In this document: piece by piece, positions 42,852 through 55,499 of the stretch
Position numbering within the stretch: the stretch's first letter is position 1
Layout of the letters: each line of letters starts with the position of its first letter
DNA from: Rhodamnia argentea
Taxonomy: Eukaryota; Streptophyta; Magnoliopsida; Myrtales; Myrtaceae
Direction: 5' to 3'
Length of the DNA: 64,000 nucleotides
Assembly (NCBI RefSeq): GCF_020921035.1
Contig: NC_063154.1
Coordinates: forward strand, 2,852,001-2,916,000
Notes under the pieces: generated by a model
Database searches by the model: none
Seen by the model: only the letters and a program-made list of their open reading frames with translations
Told to the model about the DNA's origin: nothing
Program-made: the position numbers and the translations under genes

Positions 42852-43095
42852 TAAGGGTGCATTCGTTTCGTGAAAAATGACCGATTCAAAAAATATTTTT
42901 CAAAAAATGATTATTTATGTCGAATGGAAAAATCAGTCAACGGAAAATGTTTTTATTATTGACAACAATCTATGCCAAATTATTTTTTTAGACGATAAAA
43001 AAAATTCATTCATTCATTTTTGTAAACAATGCAAGTGATTAGTTTTTGAAATATTTTTTTTAAATCATTTATTTTTCTCAAAATGAATGCATTTT
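42852..43095. repeat. MITE-like element with imperfect inverted ends
   Basis: GGTGCATTCGTTTCGTGAAA at the left pairs with TTTTTCTCAAAATGAATGCA at the right. It is the same family as 24925-25145. Target duplications are not clear. Confidence 0.6.
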
Positions 43096-43139
43096 AGAAG
43101 TAATTTTTATTTCGATAATTAAATAAAACCTGAGATAAT

Positions 43140-43380
43140 TATAAAAAAAATGCGAATTGACAATCTCCAATGTGAACCTCGCGGCACACTGACACGCAGT
43201 CTGCAAATCTGCACAAACGACTGCACCCTCCGCCATTGCGATTCCCGCCACTCTCCGCCTGCTCCCCCGCCCTCGATCCCGCCACGTAAGCCCTCCCTCC
43301 CAACCCCTTGGCTGACGTGTCAGGAATCCATGGCAGTTTCACCAAAATCACCGTGCAACTCAGGTGATCTTATCAAGAAT
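43140..43380. other. GC-rich unique stretch with ACGT motifs
   Basis: It contains GCCACGTAAG and the palindrome-like TGACGTGTCA at 43313-43322, motifs bound by bZIP factors. It sits about 1.5 kb upstream of PMT11. Frames on either strand lack family features. Confidence 0.3.
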
Positions 43381-43434
43381 TAGCTCCAGCCACAAAATAA
43401 AATAGAGTAGATAATTGGTTTACGGTTAAATAAA

Positions 43435-43872
43435 GGGAAAAAACCACTAAAAATCCTAAACTATGTCAACTGTGACATATTTATCCCAATTTTTTTTTTG
43501 TAACACCAAAAATCACAAACTTTTACTCATGTGACACATTTATCCTAAACTTTTTCATGTGACATCAAAAACCCTAAATTTATATATGTGTGACATATTT
43601 ACCTCAAAATTTTTTTTTTTACATCAAAAATCTTAAAATTATATCTATGTGATACATTTACCTCAAAATTTGGGATAAATGTGTCACATGCCTATAAGTT
43701 TAGAGTTTTTAGTGTCACAATAAAAAGTTAGGGGTAAATGTGTCATACGAGCACAAGTTTGGGGTAAATGTGTCACATGTATACAAGTTTAGGATTTTTT
43801 GTGTCACAAAGAAAAGTTTGGGATAAATGTATCATAACGGGCATAGTTTAAGATTTTTGGTGCCTTTTTCCC
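43435..43872. mobile_element. MITE, 438 bp, perfect 9-bp target duplication
   Basis: The left end is GGGAAAAAACCACTAAAAAT, and the reversed right end GGGAAAAAGGCACCAAAAAT is nearly the same. TTAAATAAA flanks both sides (43426-43434 and 43873-43881). A 9-bp duplication points to the Mutator (MULE) superfamily. The interior is inverted and AT-rich, with no coding capacity. Confidence 0.9.
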
Positions 43873-44024
43873 TTAAATAAATAAATTACCCGCCAAAAAA
43901 AGAGAAAGGAGAGAAGTTTGTGGGACGGGTGAAACTCAATTCTGACAAGACCTGTAAAAGGAATTCGAGTCCCACTTTTTTTTTTTAATCGAAAATCCTG
44001 AAATTTCGTTAACCGAACAAAAAT

Positions 44025-44215
44025 TTGTCGACATCAAAAATTAAGAAGTCCAACATAAGTTTCGGAGGACAAAGTAGCCAATTGAGGGGAAGTCCGTCTT
44101 TTCCCTTGGCCCTGGCCACCCAATCCGCAAGCTTATTCGCCTATCTCGGACAAAAGTCCAGGCTCACAAATTCTAAACGAGCCAACTTCGCTTTGCTTTC
44201 CTCAGTCCACGCCCC
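44025..44215 (-). mobile_element. Fragment resembling the RNase H end of a LINE
   Basis: On the - strand, ANKLADWVARAKGKDGLP followed by LNWLLCPPKL resembles the last part of RNase H domains at the 3' end of plant LINEs and related captured sequences. The frame is interrupted just before this motif (a stop within the expected CPRKAN). No reverse transcriptase is present nearby. Confidence 0.45.
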
Positions 44216-44790
44216 GGAGAGCTCACGTGCTTAATGCACGCAATCAACTTGAGTGCGTGGACTTAATTCATAACGACTCGGGCAATTGGCTTGCCCGATG
44301 CACGCAATCAAACGAGTGCATTTCAAAATCGCAAGGCATTTGCTTGAATCCGTTTGGGTGTTATCAAACGTATTGTGGAGGTCAGTTAGCGAGTAGCCAT
44401 TTCTCTGCTTTGGAAATCAACTCCGTCGTCTTTACTTTGGTTGACTTGCTCAATTTTTTAAATTGGAAGTATGCTCAGGTCTTTTCTTTTTGGTCCAATG
44501 CTCAGGTCTTTTCGACAGGTCAAGATTCCGAGAAAATCCGTGCGCCGATTGATTAGCAAATTGGGTTATTCCACTCGATGATGCTCGACCCAAAAAAAAA
44601 AAAAAATCGATGATGCGGGTGATATTTATGTAATTAGATAAGCCAGTAATGAGTTTGCTTCATTTATTGTCAGAGGATCGGATTGAATTAATATTTTTTA
44701 TTAGAAAATTAATGATGTAATATTTCGGGGTCAGCCCCTTTTTTTCATAAAAGGAAATAAATATTAAATACGATAAAGTGACGGTGTGCT
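44216..44790. other. Region upstream of PMT11
   Basis: It contains ATGCACGCAATCAA twice (about 44235 and 44300), but no gene. The proximal part should include the PMT11 promoter; I see no certain TATA box. Confidence 0.35.
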
Positions 44791-44905
44791 CTCTCTCTCT
44801 CTCTTCTTTCTCTCTCTTCAGTGGGAGTCACCGTCACGACGATGAGACGGAGGTCGCAGATCCAGTAAGCCTATACTCTCTCTCTCTCTCTCTCTCTCTT
44901 TCTGT
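44790..44905 (+). repeat. CT microsatellites in the PMT11 5' leader
   Basis: Two (CT)n runs, about 44790-44818 and 44873-44901, lie directly upstream of the ATG at 44932. Pyrimidine-rich leaders are common in plant core promoters and 5' UTRs and often vary in length. Confidence 0.8.
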
Positions 44906-44931
44906 ATAGGCAGGGAATAGCAATCTGGTGG

Positions 44932-47900
44932 ATGATGAAGCCATTCAACAATGTGGATCTGCTGAGGACTCCGGTGATCGTCAAGCTCTTGGCGTTCGCC
45001 TCCATCTCCTTCGTCTTCTTCTACTTGGGCAAGCACTGGTCCGAGTCCGACGGCTATGGCCAGCTCATCTTCTTCTCCTCCTCCTCCTCCGACGCCGCCG
45101 CCCGTCACAGGCCTCCTCCCTCCGTCGCCCTCTCCCCGAATTTCAACAAGTCCTTCGACGTCTCCTCCCTCATACCTCAGAACCAAACCCTAGCCCTCGC
45201 GCCACCGCCTACTTCGCCTCTGCTGGATGGGACAGCCGCCGCCGCATCGCCTCCTCCTCCTCCTCCTCCGCCTCCGCCCCCGCCTCCGCCTCCGCCTCCG
45301 CCTGCGGAGATCACGAGGTTCGGGATCGTGGACGAGAATGGGATGATGACCGACGACTTCGAGGTAGGGCAGTTCGATCCGGAGTTTGTCGACGAGTGGG
45401 CGAATAATGCGACTGAGATTGAAGGGACGGGGGGCGAAGAGATTGGGGCGAGGGTTAAGGTTCAGAGGTACGAGCTTTGCCCGGAGAGCATGAGGGAGTA
45501 CATTCCTTGTTTGGACAATGCTGAGCCCATCAAAAGGTTGAATTCGACGGAGAGAGGCGAGAGATTTGAGCGACATTGTCCGGGGAAAGATAAGGGTTTG
45601 AGTTGCTTGGTTCCGCCTCCGAAAGGGTACCGGCCTAAAATTCCTTGGCCAAAGAGCCGGGACCAGGTAATTCGTCGTTTGATGACTTTAGATTGTCCTC
45701 TTCGTCTTCGAATATTAGAGAAATTGAAGCACATGTGAAGACAATGCACACCTTTAAAGAATTCCGTTCGCAGTTATAATGTTTTGGGAATTTGGAGTGG
45801 TGTCAATTTCCGTTGCCTTTTGCATTCAGTTATGAAATGGACTTAACAGAAGAACACTGTGCAGTCTCTATTCCCAAAAAAAAAAAAAGGTTTTTATCAC
45901 CTTGATTGTGTTGCCAATCTACGACTCTCTTAACTGTGGACTTCAATAATTGGATAAGAAGTTTTAGCACCTTAAACAGCTGCCAAATCCTTACCGAAAC
46001 AGGTATTTGAGCTTCTTTTGGTCCTTAGTACGGTCAATTCATTGTAAAGAAATTTCCAACATTCAGGTTTGGTACTACAATGTTCCGCACACTCGACTGG
46101 CTGAAGACAAAGGAGGGCAGAACTGGATCTACAAAGAGAAAGACAAGTTTAAATTTCCTGGAGGTGGTACTCAATTTATTCATGGAGCAGACCAATACCT
46201 GGATCAGATTTCTCAGGTCTTTAATTTGTATCAGTTACTCTAATGCCAAAGGAAGTTCTGAGTCGGATCCATGAGGATAATTGGTTAATCTTGCATGACT
46301 GATGTTGAATTTTCTACTCGTACTTGTAGATGGTGCCTGACATTGGTTTTGGTCGACACACGCGAGTTGCTTTGGATGTTGGATGTGGTGTTGCAAGTTT
46401 TGGTGCCTATTTGCTGTCTCGAAATGTCGTAACTTTGTCCATAGCTCCAAAAGATGTTCATGAAAATCAAATTCAGTTTGCACTTGAGCGAGGTGTGCCT
46501 GCAATGGTGGCAGCATTTGCAACTCGACGCTTGCTATATCCAAGTCAAGCTTTTGACATGATTCACTGTTCTCGATGCAGAATAAACTGGACTCGTGACG
46601 GTAGTGACTCATGTCTCTTACCATCTTTTCATATGTGGCGCGATACCGATTGATAGTTGCTGTAAAATGTTGGGGTTTGCAATTGTTAATCGAGTATACT
46701 GGCTGACTTGGTGATCCTTAAAGGCAAATTGTCCCCATGCAAGTCAGCATAATCTCTGTTCCCATGTCTAATCTTAGAGACATCAAATGAAGAGAGATGA
46801 ATGTGATTCAATTTGCTTATTTGGTTTCATGTTCTTGAGTTACAAGGAAAGGCTTAAAAAAGTATCAAGTCCCTTGCATGCAAATAGATTGCTTGGTTCA
46901 GGTGGAATCTGCGGATGAGATTATCCTGTACCTAGTACTCATGAATGTGCATATTGCATGTTCTCCTAAAAATCAGCAAAGTGGAAGAAATTATCTCTTA
47001 TTCCTACACATTTTCATTTTTCATACTTTCAGCTTTGTGAAATGGGAGGGGAGGCTTCGACAAAAAAAAAAAATGGGAGGGAGGTCATTATTTCAAAATT
47101 TTGGAAAAATTTCTCAGTATGTTTCCTATCTGCATGGCAACCTTTCAAGATAAGTTCATTTATTGTTTCACACTCCATTTAGTCTTCATATGTTCTGATT
47201 TTGTTCTTACTCTTTGCATCATGCGGTGAAGATGGTATTTTGCTGCTTGAGGTCAACAGGATGCTTCGGGCTGGAGGATACTTTGTCTGGGCTGCACAGC
47301 CAGTTTACAAACACGAGGTTATTCTAGAGGAACAATGGGAAGGTAGCGGACACGGATTTTCTTTTCCTTTTTTACTATTGTAGGATGTTCCATGTTTTTC
47401 TGTGTGATTTTTCCTCTGAAAGCTGGTCACCTGAATTGAGCATCTGTTTGCTTCCACTTGGACTGAATTGAAACCTGGTAGTTTATCTACTGGGTCAGTA
47501 AAGTATCATTGTTGGATAAGTATGAAAGATTCTGCCATTGGGTATTAACTTATCATCTTGAACTTTTGCGTGCAGAGATGCTTAATCTTACTACTCGTCT
47601 TTGCTGGGAAGTTGTGAAAAAGGAGGGACAAATTTCAATATGGCGAAAGCCATTGAACAACAGCTGTTACCTGAGCCGTGATCCAGGGACCACACCTCCA
47701 CTTTGTGGACCTGAGGACGATCCTGACAATGTCTGGTATTACGCTTTCTTTGCTCTGTTGTATTATATGGTGATTTTGGTGCAAGACATCCATTTCGTGC
47801 AAAAAGAGAAAAGGACATACTGTTTTGTTTCTAGATGATTTAGTCATACATGGAAAGTTAATCAATCAATGGCTAGCCATGATAATTTATTCTGTTGTCA

Positions 47901-49262
47901 AGTTGGTAGAGTGTCACATTGATGATCTGTGTTTTTTCTGGGGCTTTTTACCACTGACATTTACATGATCATGTCAGGTATGTTGATCTGAAAACATGTA
48001 TTACACGACTTCCTGAGAATGGATATGGAGCACATGTTACCGCATGGCCTGCACGATTGCAAACGCCACCTGATAGGCTCCAGAGCATCCAAATGGATGC
48101 TTACATATCCAGAAAAGAACTATTCAAGGCAGAATCAAAATATTGGGACGATATAATAGCAAGCTATGTTCGAGCTTTTAACTGGAAAAAATATAAAATG
48201 AGAAACGTGTTGGACATGAGAGCTGGCTTTGGAGGGTATTGTAGCCATTCTCCTCATCCTATTTTTCCCCTTTTGAGTATAGTTGTAACTCAATTGTTTG
48301 TGTTGATTTTGGCAGGTTTGCAGCAGCACTAATTGCTCAGCGACTTGATTGCTGGGTTCTGAATGTGGTTCCTGTTAGTGGCCCCAACACATTGCCTGTC
48401 ATATATGACCGTGGCCTTATTGGAGTTATGCATGACTGGTACTTGACCTCCACTATTCTATGTATCTCATCGTAATTGCCAGTATTTACGTTCCAATTTA
48501 AATAGCCTTTTATGGTTTTCTTTCCATCATAAGCAGTGCTGCTCTTTGAGACTTAATCACTTGCAATGGTGTTTGGCTTGCGCGCTTCTAGACAGATACT
48601 CTTTGGCTTTTAAACTGCTATCAGCCTATTTATACTTAAACAGAAATAAGTTTCAGTTTTTGTATGATTTTTTATGTTTTTGTGTGGACTCTTCATCCTG
48701 CCCAACATCCCTTATTTTTGTGAGTTCACACAGTGATTATTGTATGGTTGAATGGTTGTATTAGGTGTGAGCCCTTTGATACATATCCCAGGACTTACGA
48801 TCTGTTGCATGCAGCCGGCCTCTTCTCTGTGGAGAAAAAGAGGTATTACTTATTCTCTTGGTCTGAAGGGCGGTAGATGGGATTGGTCTATCTTCTCTTT
48901 CCTTTCTCAGGGACTTCTATGGTTTCTCTGTAGATCATAGCAAGTTCTTTCTGGATTCATTTGTTATCTACCTAAATGCTTTGGAAAAATCTGCGGATTC
49001 GTATAAAGCATCTCTTTCTGAGTAATTTCTGCTGTCTTTGTTTCTATGTGTCAGATGCAACATGTCCACTATAATGCTTGAGATGGATAGGATTTTAAGA
49101 CCTGGTGGGCGTGTATATATTCGTGATTCACTCTCTGTCATGGATGACCTTCAAGAAATCGGCAAGGCCATGGGTTGGCAGGTTACTTTGAGAGACACTG
49201 CTGAGGGTCCTCATGCCAGTTATAGGATTTTGACATGCGATAAGCACCTTTTGCGTGCTTGA
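44932..49262 (+). CDS. PMT11: Golgi type II methyltransferase PMT11 (QUA2-related, DUF248)
   Basis: Nine exons: 44932-45666, 46067-46216, 46330-46600, 47232-47342, 47576-47735, 47978-48235, 48316-48438, 48765-48842 and 49055-49262. All are GT/AG with consistent phase, 697 aa. A short cytosolic tail and one signal-anchor helix (about 15-33) indicate Golgi type II topology. A long polyproline run (about 104-122) sits in the stem. The putative SAM-dependent methyltransferase domain contains [14 protein letters not shown] (about 310-323), [10 protein letters not shown] and [12 protein letters not shown]. The family is thought to methylesterify pectin (homogalacturonan). The C-terminal half matches the family to the last residues ([13 protein letters not shown]). 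The second ATG codon (MM) is an equal candidate start. Confidence 0.93.
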
Positions 49263-50742
49263 CAGCAGTTGGAAGAAAGTTAAATCTGAGATCTCATTGT
49301 TGACCCCACAGAGGCGAATGCCAACTGATATTGACGACCAAGATGATGCATACAGGAGCACCAATCGAACTGCATCTAAAGAGAATTATCCGGCGTTCAG
49401 GATATTTATATATATGCTTTGCGGGGATCTCACAAGTCCATGACAGCAACGACATGGAACGTGGTAGGCATCGGTGCTACTTTGATTGCTGGTATACAAC
49501 ACATACGAAAATGGATGTCAAAGAAAAGTCTCTTGTAATTTAGACTGTATTGTCATAGTGCTAACAATTTTTTGGTTCAAAGCAGTAACTACTTTTCTAC
49601 TGATGAAGCTGGAAATACGGGATAGATATTTGGTTCTTCATTATAGGATACGTGGCAATTGCAAAGAGCAACTTTTCTCGTGTATTACGGTTCTTTGAAT
49701 AACTGCAACCAATCAATGGTTTGTATATGGTTTCTCTCTTATTACATCTCTTTTCGGAGAGTTCCTTCAGAAAGGTGATATAAAGCTAATCAGAGCCTCG
49801 GTTTTTCTCTTATCAGATCATAGCATCACTTAAGATAGATCGCATTGCAGTGTGAAGAACTCTATGGACCTTTCTGATCACAAACGTGGTAGTATATCAG
49901 GTCAACCCCCGACCAAACTTAGCTCATATCAGATGTCCCTCGTTTGTTTTTCCAAAGCTCTGATTTTTTGCTTCTACTAGACAGGATGGCTCCTAATAGT
50001 GTTTGCCCTGAACAACTCCAGCAAAAAGGTAAAAACCGCCATCTTATTAGTGCTCGGGAATCTAAAATCACGTTTACCGCGCGGCCTTCCTGTCCCGTTC
50101 GTGCTGCTAGTGCTCAATAGCCCTCGACGCTAAGTGAGTCTAAGACTTACATTCACTTGAAAACTATCAAGCGCATGTCAAGATATTAATTACAGCGCCC
50201 GACGCTAAGTCTTAAGACTACATTCACTTGAAAACGATCGAGCGCATGTCAAGATATCAATTACGTTCACAAGGCAAGCTTGCCAAGTCGGCTGGATAAC
50301 TGCAGCAGGAAGAGTATAAGTTCCTTTTCTTGACGCTCAGATCAAAACAGCCAACACAACATGAAGCTAGCGAGTCACATGCAGGTCAGCGAAATTGAGG
50401 GGGTAACAATATAAGGAAATATGCCAAATCTTCTTGCAAAGAAAAGGATGCGAATACCTTACCAGAGTTTTGGACTTGCCAAAAAATCCAAAAACCTCGG
50501 GGTTTTCACATACTTCTTATCCTCATCCAATTCAATCATCAATATTTTTATTCTCTCTTTGCCCCTTCGAGGTTAATAGTCTTAGAACCTCTAACGACCC
50601 TTCTGCTCTCGGAATTCCATCACACTTGGATGAAAGCAAAACAAAAGTAGCCAGAGCAAACCAAAAGCCTGGAGGGAATCCACAGGGAGAGTTGCTCAAG
50701 CCCCCTCATCCAACTTGACACCCTTCACTTATCGACAATTAC
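49263..50742. other. Convergent spacer between PMT11 and HESO1
   Basis: It holds the 3' UTRs of both genes. A direct duplication of about 65 bp (50127-50195 and 50200-50265, containing ATTCACTTGAAAAC and GAGCGCATGTCAAGATAT) lies in the middle. No further gene seen. Confidence 0.6.
50127..50265. repeat. Tandem duplication, two units of about 70 bp
   Basis: CGACGCTAAGT...ACATTCACTTGAAAAC...GCGCATGTCAAGATAT occurs twice with few differences. It lies in the convergent intergenic region. Confidence 0.85.
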
Positions 50743-53700
50743 TCAGCTAGATCGAGGCCTCCACATTTGCTGCGGTTTACTAGGATGATGTTGCTGAGTC
50801 GATGTTTGGGGGATCGAATCATTTGAAGGTTGGTGATGTGGTTTGGTCACAGCTGAGCTGTGGGCAAAACTTTGTGCAGGCCCCTGATGGTTGTTCCTCG
50901 TTCTCTGATGTTGATGCTGCATTTGGGACGGTGACTTTAATGCTCTCTGATTCCATGGCATCAGGCCAAGGCGACCTCCTTTGTAACTTCCATTTCTGAC
51001 TGGTGTCTGTGTCAAAAACTGTACTTCATGTGGCCTGACCAGCGCGGCAAGAATAGTGGTCTGGTTATGACTGTATGAAGTAAGCCAATGGTGGGTTACT
51101 TCAAAAGCTTCTGAGATTCTCTTAAGTTGTCTGGAGCTAACAGCCCTCGCAGTATTCTCTGGCTGCTCAAAAGGATCCTCAATCTGACATGCCATCAGAA
51201 GTGAGATCCATAATTAGTAGCAGCGGGAATTGAAAAAGCAGATCCTATTAAAGAATAAGTTACGAAAAATAAAGGTAGTTACGAATAGAGCGTAAGTCTG
51301 GGGCATCCATCTCATGTTATTCCTTATTTCTTCCCACTGTCCTGTATATGGGCAAATCCCAAGCTCTGGTGCCTTCAGATTTAAGCCCGAAAACTGCAAT
51401 GCCCATAATTAAATTACACTTAGGAGACTCAAGCATGTCCATAAATTACCATCTCCACCACCAAGCTTTTCTACTCACGCATGTAAGCAAAACCACTCTT
51501 CGGCAGGAAAAATTAGCATCGCCAAGATTCTAAAAGGAAAACGCAAACAAACTAAACGTGAATGAAACAGCTGAAGAATCGCCAGCACAGAAAGCTTGAA
51601 CTGCCTTACTTCAAGACTATGTAATGTATCAAATAACATGCGAGTGCGAGTGATTGTATACCATCGTTCACTCCTAAAAAATTCTCCTAGCAGTAATTTG
51701 ACCAATCACAAAAACAGTATCGAAGAAATTCAGAGGTTACCTTAGCAAAAAATGATACAAAAAGCTCCGACAATGAACTTCGGTTTGGCCTTGATATGCT
51801 TGATTTGAACCTGGCTATGTTAGCGGCACAGGTTTCTGCTATTTGCCTTTCTGCATCAGCCCTCACACCTGAGTCATGTTCATTAAATAGTATCTCAACT
51901 CATTAATTGTCTTGCAACTTGCTAAAGTTCATCCATCCTTTGTGATGGCCATAAAATTGATCTCAACACATTACAACTTTCATGCAACAAAAGGCTAGCC
52001 GAAGTATGATGCAAGAGAATGCTCGAAACATTCTGCAACTTTACATCATGATGATAGTTAAAGTCACGAGAAGTAGGTTGTAACTTTATTGCAGGTTCGA
52101 CGGAATCTAAGGAAGCCATAAAATTTCCACTATGGAACACTGACAACCCAATTAATTGACAAATAAAAATAGCATTTGGAGTATAAAGAGTGTTTTGCTT
52201 AACAGTAAAATGATTAAGTTATGAAATTCAGTAATCCTAAAAGCCTCTCTGTATGTCTCATAACCAAATATCCAAAATTACTGCAGTTGCAATGTCAATA
52301 ATAGGTTCTTCATCTGTATAGTCACTACATTCACTGCCTTAGGTGAGAGTTCTGACTTAGTGATTACTTAACCCTCTCAAATTATAAACTCGTAATTAGT
52401 GAGGAAATGATAGAGTGATCTTTCCACACAAACACACACACAAAGAAAATCTCTGCTCTCTTCATGCAACTTTCATTTATTGTACACCAATCAAGTTTTT
52501 AGGAGAGAACACCAAAATTACACACCCAAGGCATGCTGATTTATTATGATGTACGAAGAAAACAGATGACTCAACACATTAAAAAGAGCAATGAAAGACA
52601 CTAACTATGATAATAGAAGTGATGCAACTAAACAGCAAAGGTGTCTGACCAAAAAACAAAAAAGCAAAAGTGGAGATATACACAGACAATCTAAGAAAAT
52701 CAAACTCGTTTTTTATCTAGAGTGAAGCCAAAATACCTTGGAGATCATCAATGGCACTATGAGGGTAGATGTCTCTCAGAGGAGGTAAAATTGCTGGCGC
52801 GCAAGTCTGTAACAAAATCAATTAATGAAATATGTGATAAACAATTTTGAAGTCAGAAAGTGTCTAGAAGCCATCACGTGTTATTACAATTAAGGTTGTG
52901 TGTCAGCTTACTAAATTATAATCTGTCATTGGGCTTTGTCAAAGAGCATCCTAAGGGCAAAACTTGTGAAGCACTGCTATGCATAAAGATTTTACTTTCG
53001 AGAATCTGGAATTGAGTAGTGCCATGATTTTGCAATTCACAACAAAAGTAAATATCAAAAACCACCTGTGTGCTTTGGCAATCAGTCTACACATCTTTAG
53101 AAATCAAACATGCAACCACCCTCTGACATTTCTAAAGCATGATTAGTGTTGTAAAAGCTCACCTGAAAATGAAAGATCACGAGCAAACTAAGAGCGAAAG
53201 AGTTGAAGGACCCAGTCTTTGGATTGTTTATGTCATGACACTTAGCCCATTCCTTGACCTATGCAGGCAGAGAGAAAGAATAGATAAAACAATAAAAGAA
53301 GACGCATATCAGCAAGTATTGTGTTCTTTTCTAATTTGAACATACAAGCAAAACCATATCTCGAAAGCGTCCATCAATCTCACTGATCCAGAACAAGAAC
53401 TTTGACTTAATGTAGCCGTGCAAATTATCAATTGAAATGTCGCAAGAGATGCTCGTGTCTTTGCTCTCAATCTTCAAAATGGGTACCCTAGCATGGGCAA
53501 TGAACTGCAACCTGCGCCACACACCTGCAAAAAACACTGCCATTATAGCAAGCAACATGAATATGGCGACAAAATAAAACCAGACTACAGTAGAAGGAGA
53601 TGCATCCTCCGAGGAAGTGTCACAGCCTAATGCATTGGAGGCAACCTACAGAACAGATTTTTTCCAGGAAAGAGATATTCCCCGTGCTCAACAATCAGGG

Positions 53701-55280
53701 TTTTCCATGAAACGCCTGGTAATTTTAACAGAATTTAGCCAACATGCAACCTTTGTTCAACCGAAAACCTTTCCTGAGCTAGCCTTTACAGAAGTAGAAA
53801 TTTCTCGATAAAAAGCTCTACAGAAGAGCTACTGAATATCTCAAAAGAAATATTCCTCTAAAGGTCTGCTGCTGTATGTCACCATCACCATACTAATCAC
53901 TCAAGAATATCAAAGAAAACTAGCATTCTAACATTCACAGATAGCAGAAATAACCCAACTGATATTATTTACAAAATGATACATAACCCAGGAGCATGTC
54001 ATTCTAATGTATTAATATGTAATTATAGCTAAGTCTTCCTACCTCTTTCCTTTTTTTATTTCTGCAATCAAAAAATCTTTCCAGGTCAGTGAATTCTCCA
54101 ATATGAAAGTTCAAGGGTAAGTTGTCAAAACATCAAATTGCACTATGAAGCAAAGTCCGATTTGCAACACATTTTTTCTATCACTTCAGAAGCTGTTTGC
54201 AGATTTTGATATGGACACAGCAGTTATATTTTAGAGGAAAAACAAAAGCAACACTCACCTTTCTCTCTCAAGGCTATCAATAAGTCTCCTAATAGCGCCT
54301 GCTTACGTTTCTTTCCAGCAGCCGAGATATATGAACCATTGGGCAACTGAACAGAGATATCCAGGTCCCCCTGTCTAGTGAAAAGATTAGACACAAATGA
54401 CCCAAAAGGTTCCACAGTTGCACCTGTTAAAATCACAAGATAAACCGCATGTCAATGAAGAATCTCTTGACATGTGTTATCTGATGAGGTATTGCTAGGA
54501 TTATTCCTCTTCTAATTTTCTTTTAGAGGTTCAGAACCATTCACACAGCCGTTGGATGGTCCTCCAGCATGATGATTGACATTGTACTGCTTCCTTCAAA
54601 CGCTTGTTAAGTGCTTGATTCCTAAAGACAAAAGCCAACAGCCTTTACAGAAACTATTTGCTGCTTTAGGACTAGCACCTAATCCATAGTATCTGACATA
54701 AACTCAGATAAATTTAGAGAACAGCAATTCGTTTCTTTCAAATATTTTTGTCAGAAATAGAAAGCACAGTAGCTGAAGAAATTTTTTTTAATACAAAATC
54801 GAAACAAAAGCAGCTTTTAATCGTTTCCATTTCTAATTTGCTACTCCATATCTTTAGTAGATTGTCTGTTCTTCAGTGGCTTCCCCCTTTTCAGCCACAT
54901 ACAACTACCCCACAATAACCTAATTCCCTCGAGGAATTATTTTGGTGTTAAATCGAAAGGCATGCAATGGGAACTAGGTAGAAAGGGGTTCCTTCTACTA
55001 AAAATAGTTGCCTTATACAACTTGTTAGTGCAGCTATTTTATTACTCTTCTCTTTTTCTTTTTTCTTTTTTTTTTTGTGTGTGTTTTGGGGGGTTTTGTG
55101 GTTGTGGGGGGGGGGGGGTGTTATTCAACAGAAATCATTACCTCTCAAACTTTCCACGGATTCGATAACCTTTCGCAATTCATCTATGATATGAAATCGA
55201 ATCACCCAATCCTGTTGTTGCGGTTTTACTGCTGTTAGGATGTCGTTTATAACAAAATCCAAAGCTCTGTATGCACCCAT
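50743..55280 (-). CDS. HESO1: Small-RNA 3'-terminal uridylyltransferase HESO1
   Basis: Eight coding exons: 55280-55142, 54423-54259, 53524-53346, 53258-53163, 52806-52737, 51868-51741, 51393-51283 and 51183-50743. Phases fit, 442 aa. The nucleotidyltransferase core has FGSFVSN (Gly54-Ser55), the DLD pair at Asp66/Asp68 and a third Asp130 (SCDISIDN). The PAP-associated part includes VKEWAKCHDINNPKTGSFNS and EDPFEQPENTARAVS. The Gln/His/Pro-rich tail ends in QMWRPRSS, like Arabidopsis HESO1 but shorter (about 510 aa there). HESO1 uridylates unmethylated miRNAs/siRNAs and AGO1 cleavage products, marking them for decay. TAG-free acceptor CAG just before the ATG suggests a 5'-UTR intron with a first exon near 56.1 kb. 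Confidence 0.93.
55084..55122 (+). repeat. G-run tract in HESO1 intron 1
   Basis: Runs of four to thirteen G (within TTTTGGGGGG...GTGGGGGGGG) lie on the + strand about 20 bp beyond the exon 1 donor. The transcript is C-rich here. It may be a slippage-prone site. Confidence 0.5.
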
Positions 55281-55499
55281 TTCACTGCTGTCACGATAGA
55301 AAGAAAATGCTTTCAACTGTGTGAAAAGATGTTGCTCAAGGACAACTTTTGGCAGCACTATGCAAGCATACAACAAAACGAATACCCAAAACCCACCAGG
55401 TAAGATGAACTCAATGGCAAGTCGGAAAGACCATTTTGGATTGCATATCACAGTGAGTTATGCAATGGTCCATTAAAGCGACCACCATTTCCTGAAAAT

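Noticed and set aside
43139-43383. Small ORFs in the GC-rich stretch upstream of PMT11
   Set aside because: Frames exist on both strands, neither with a signal peptide or domain; more likely promoter-type or unique non-coding DNA.
44928-45407. Alternative + strand frame over PMT11 exon 1
   Set aside because: It is a shifted reading of the CCT/CCG repeats; the frame from 44932 joins all downstream exons in phase.
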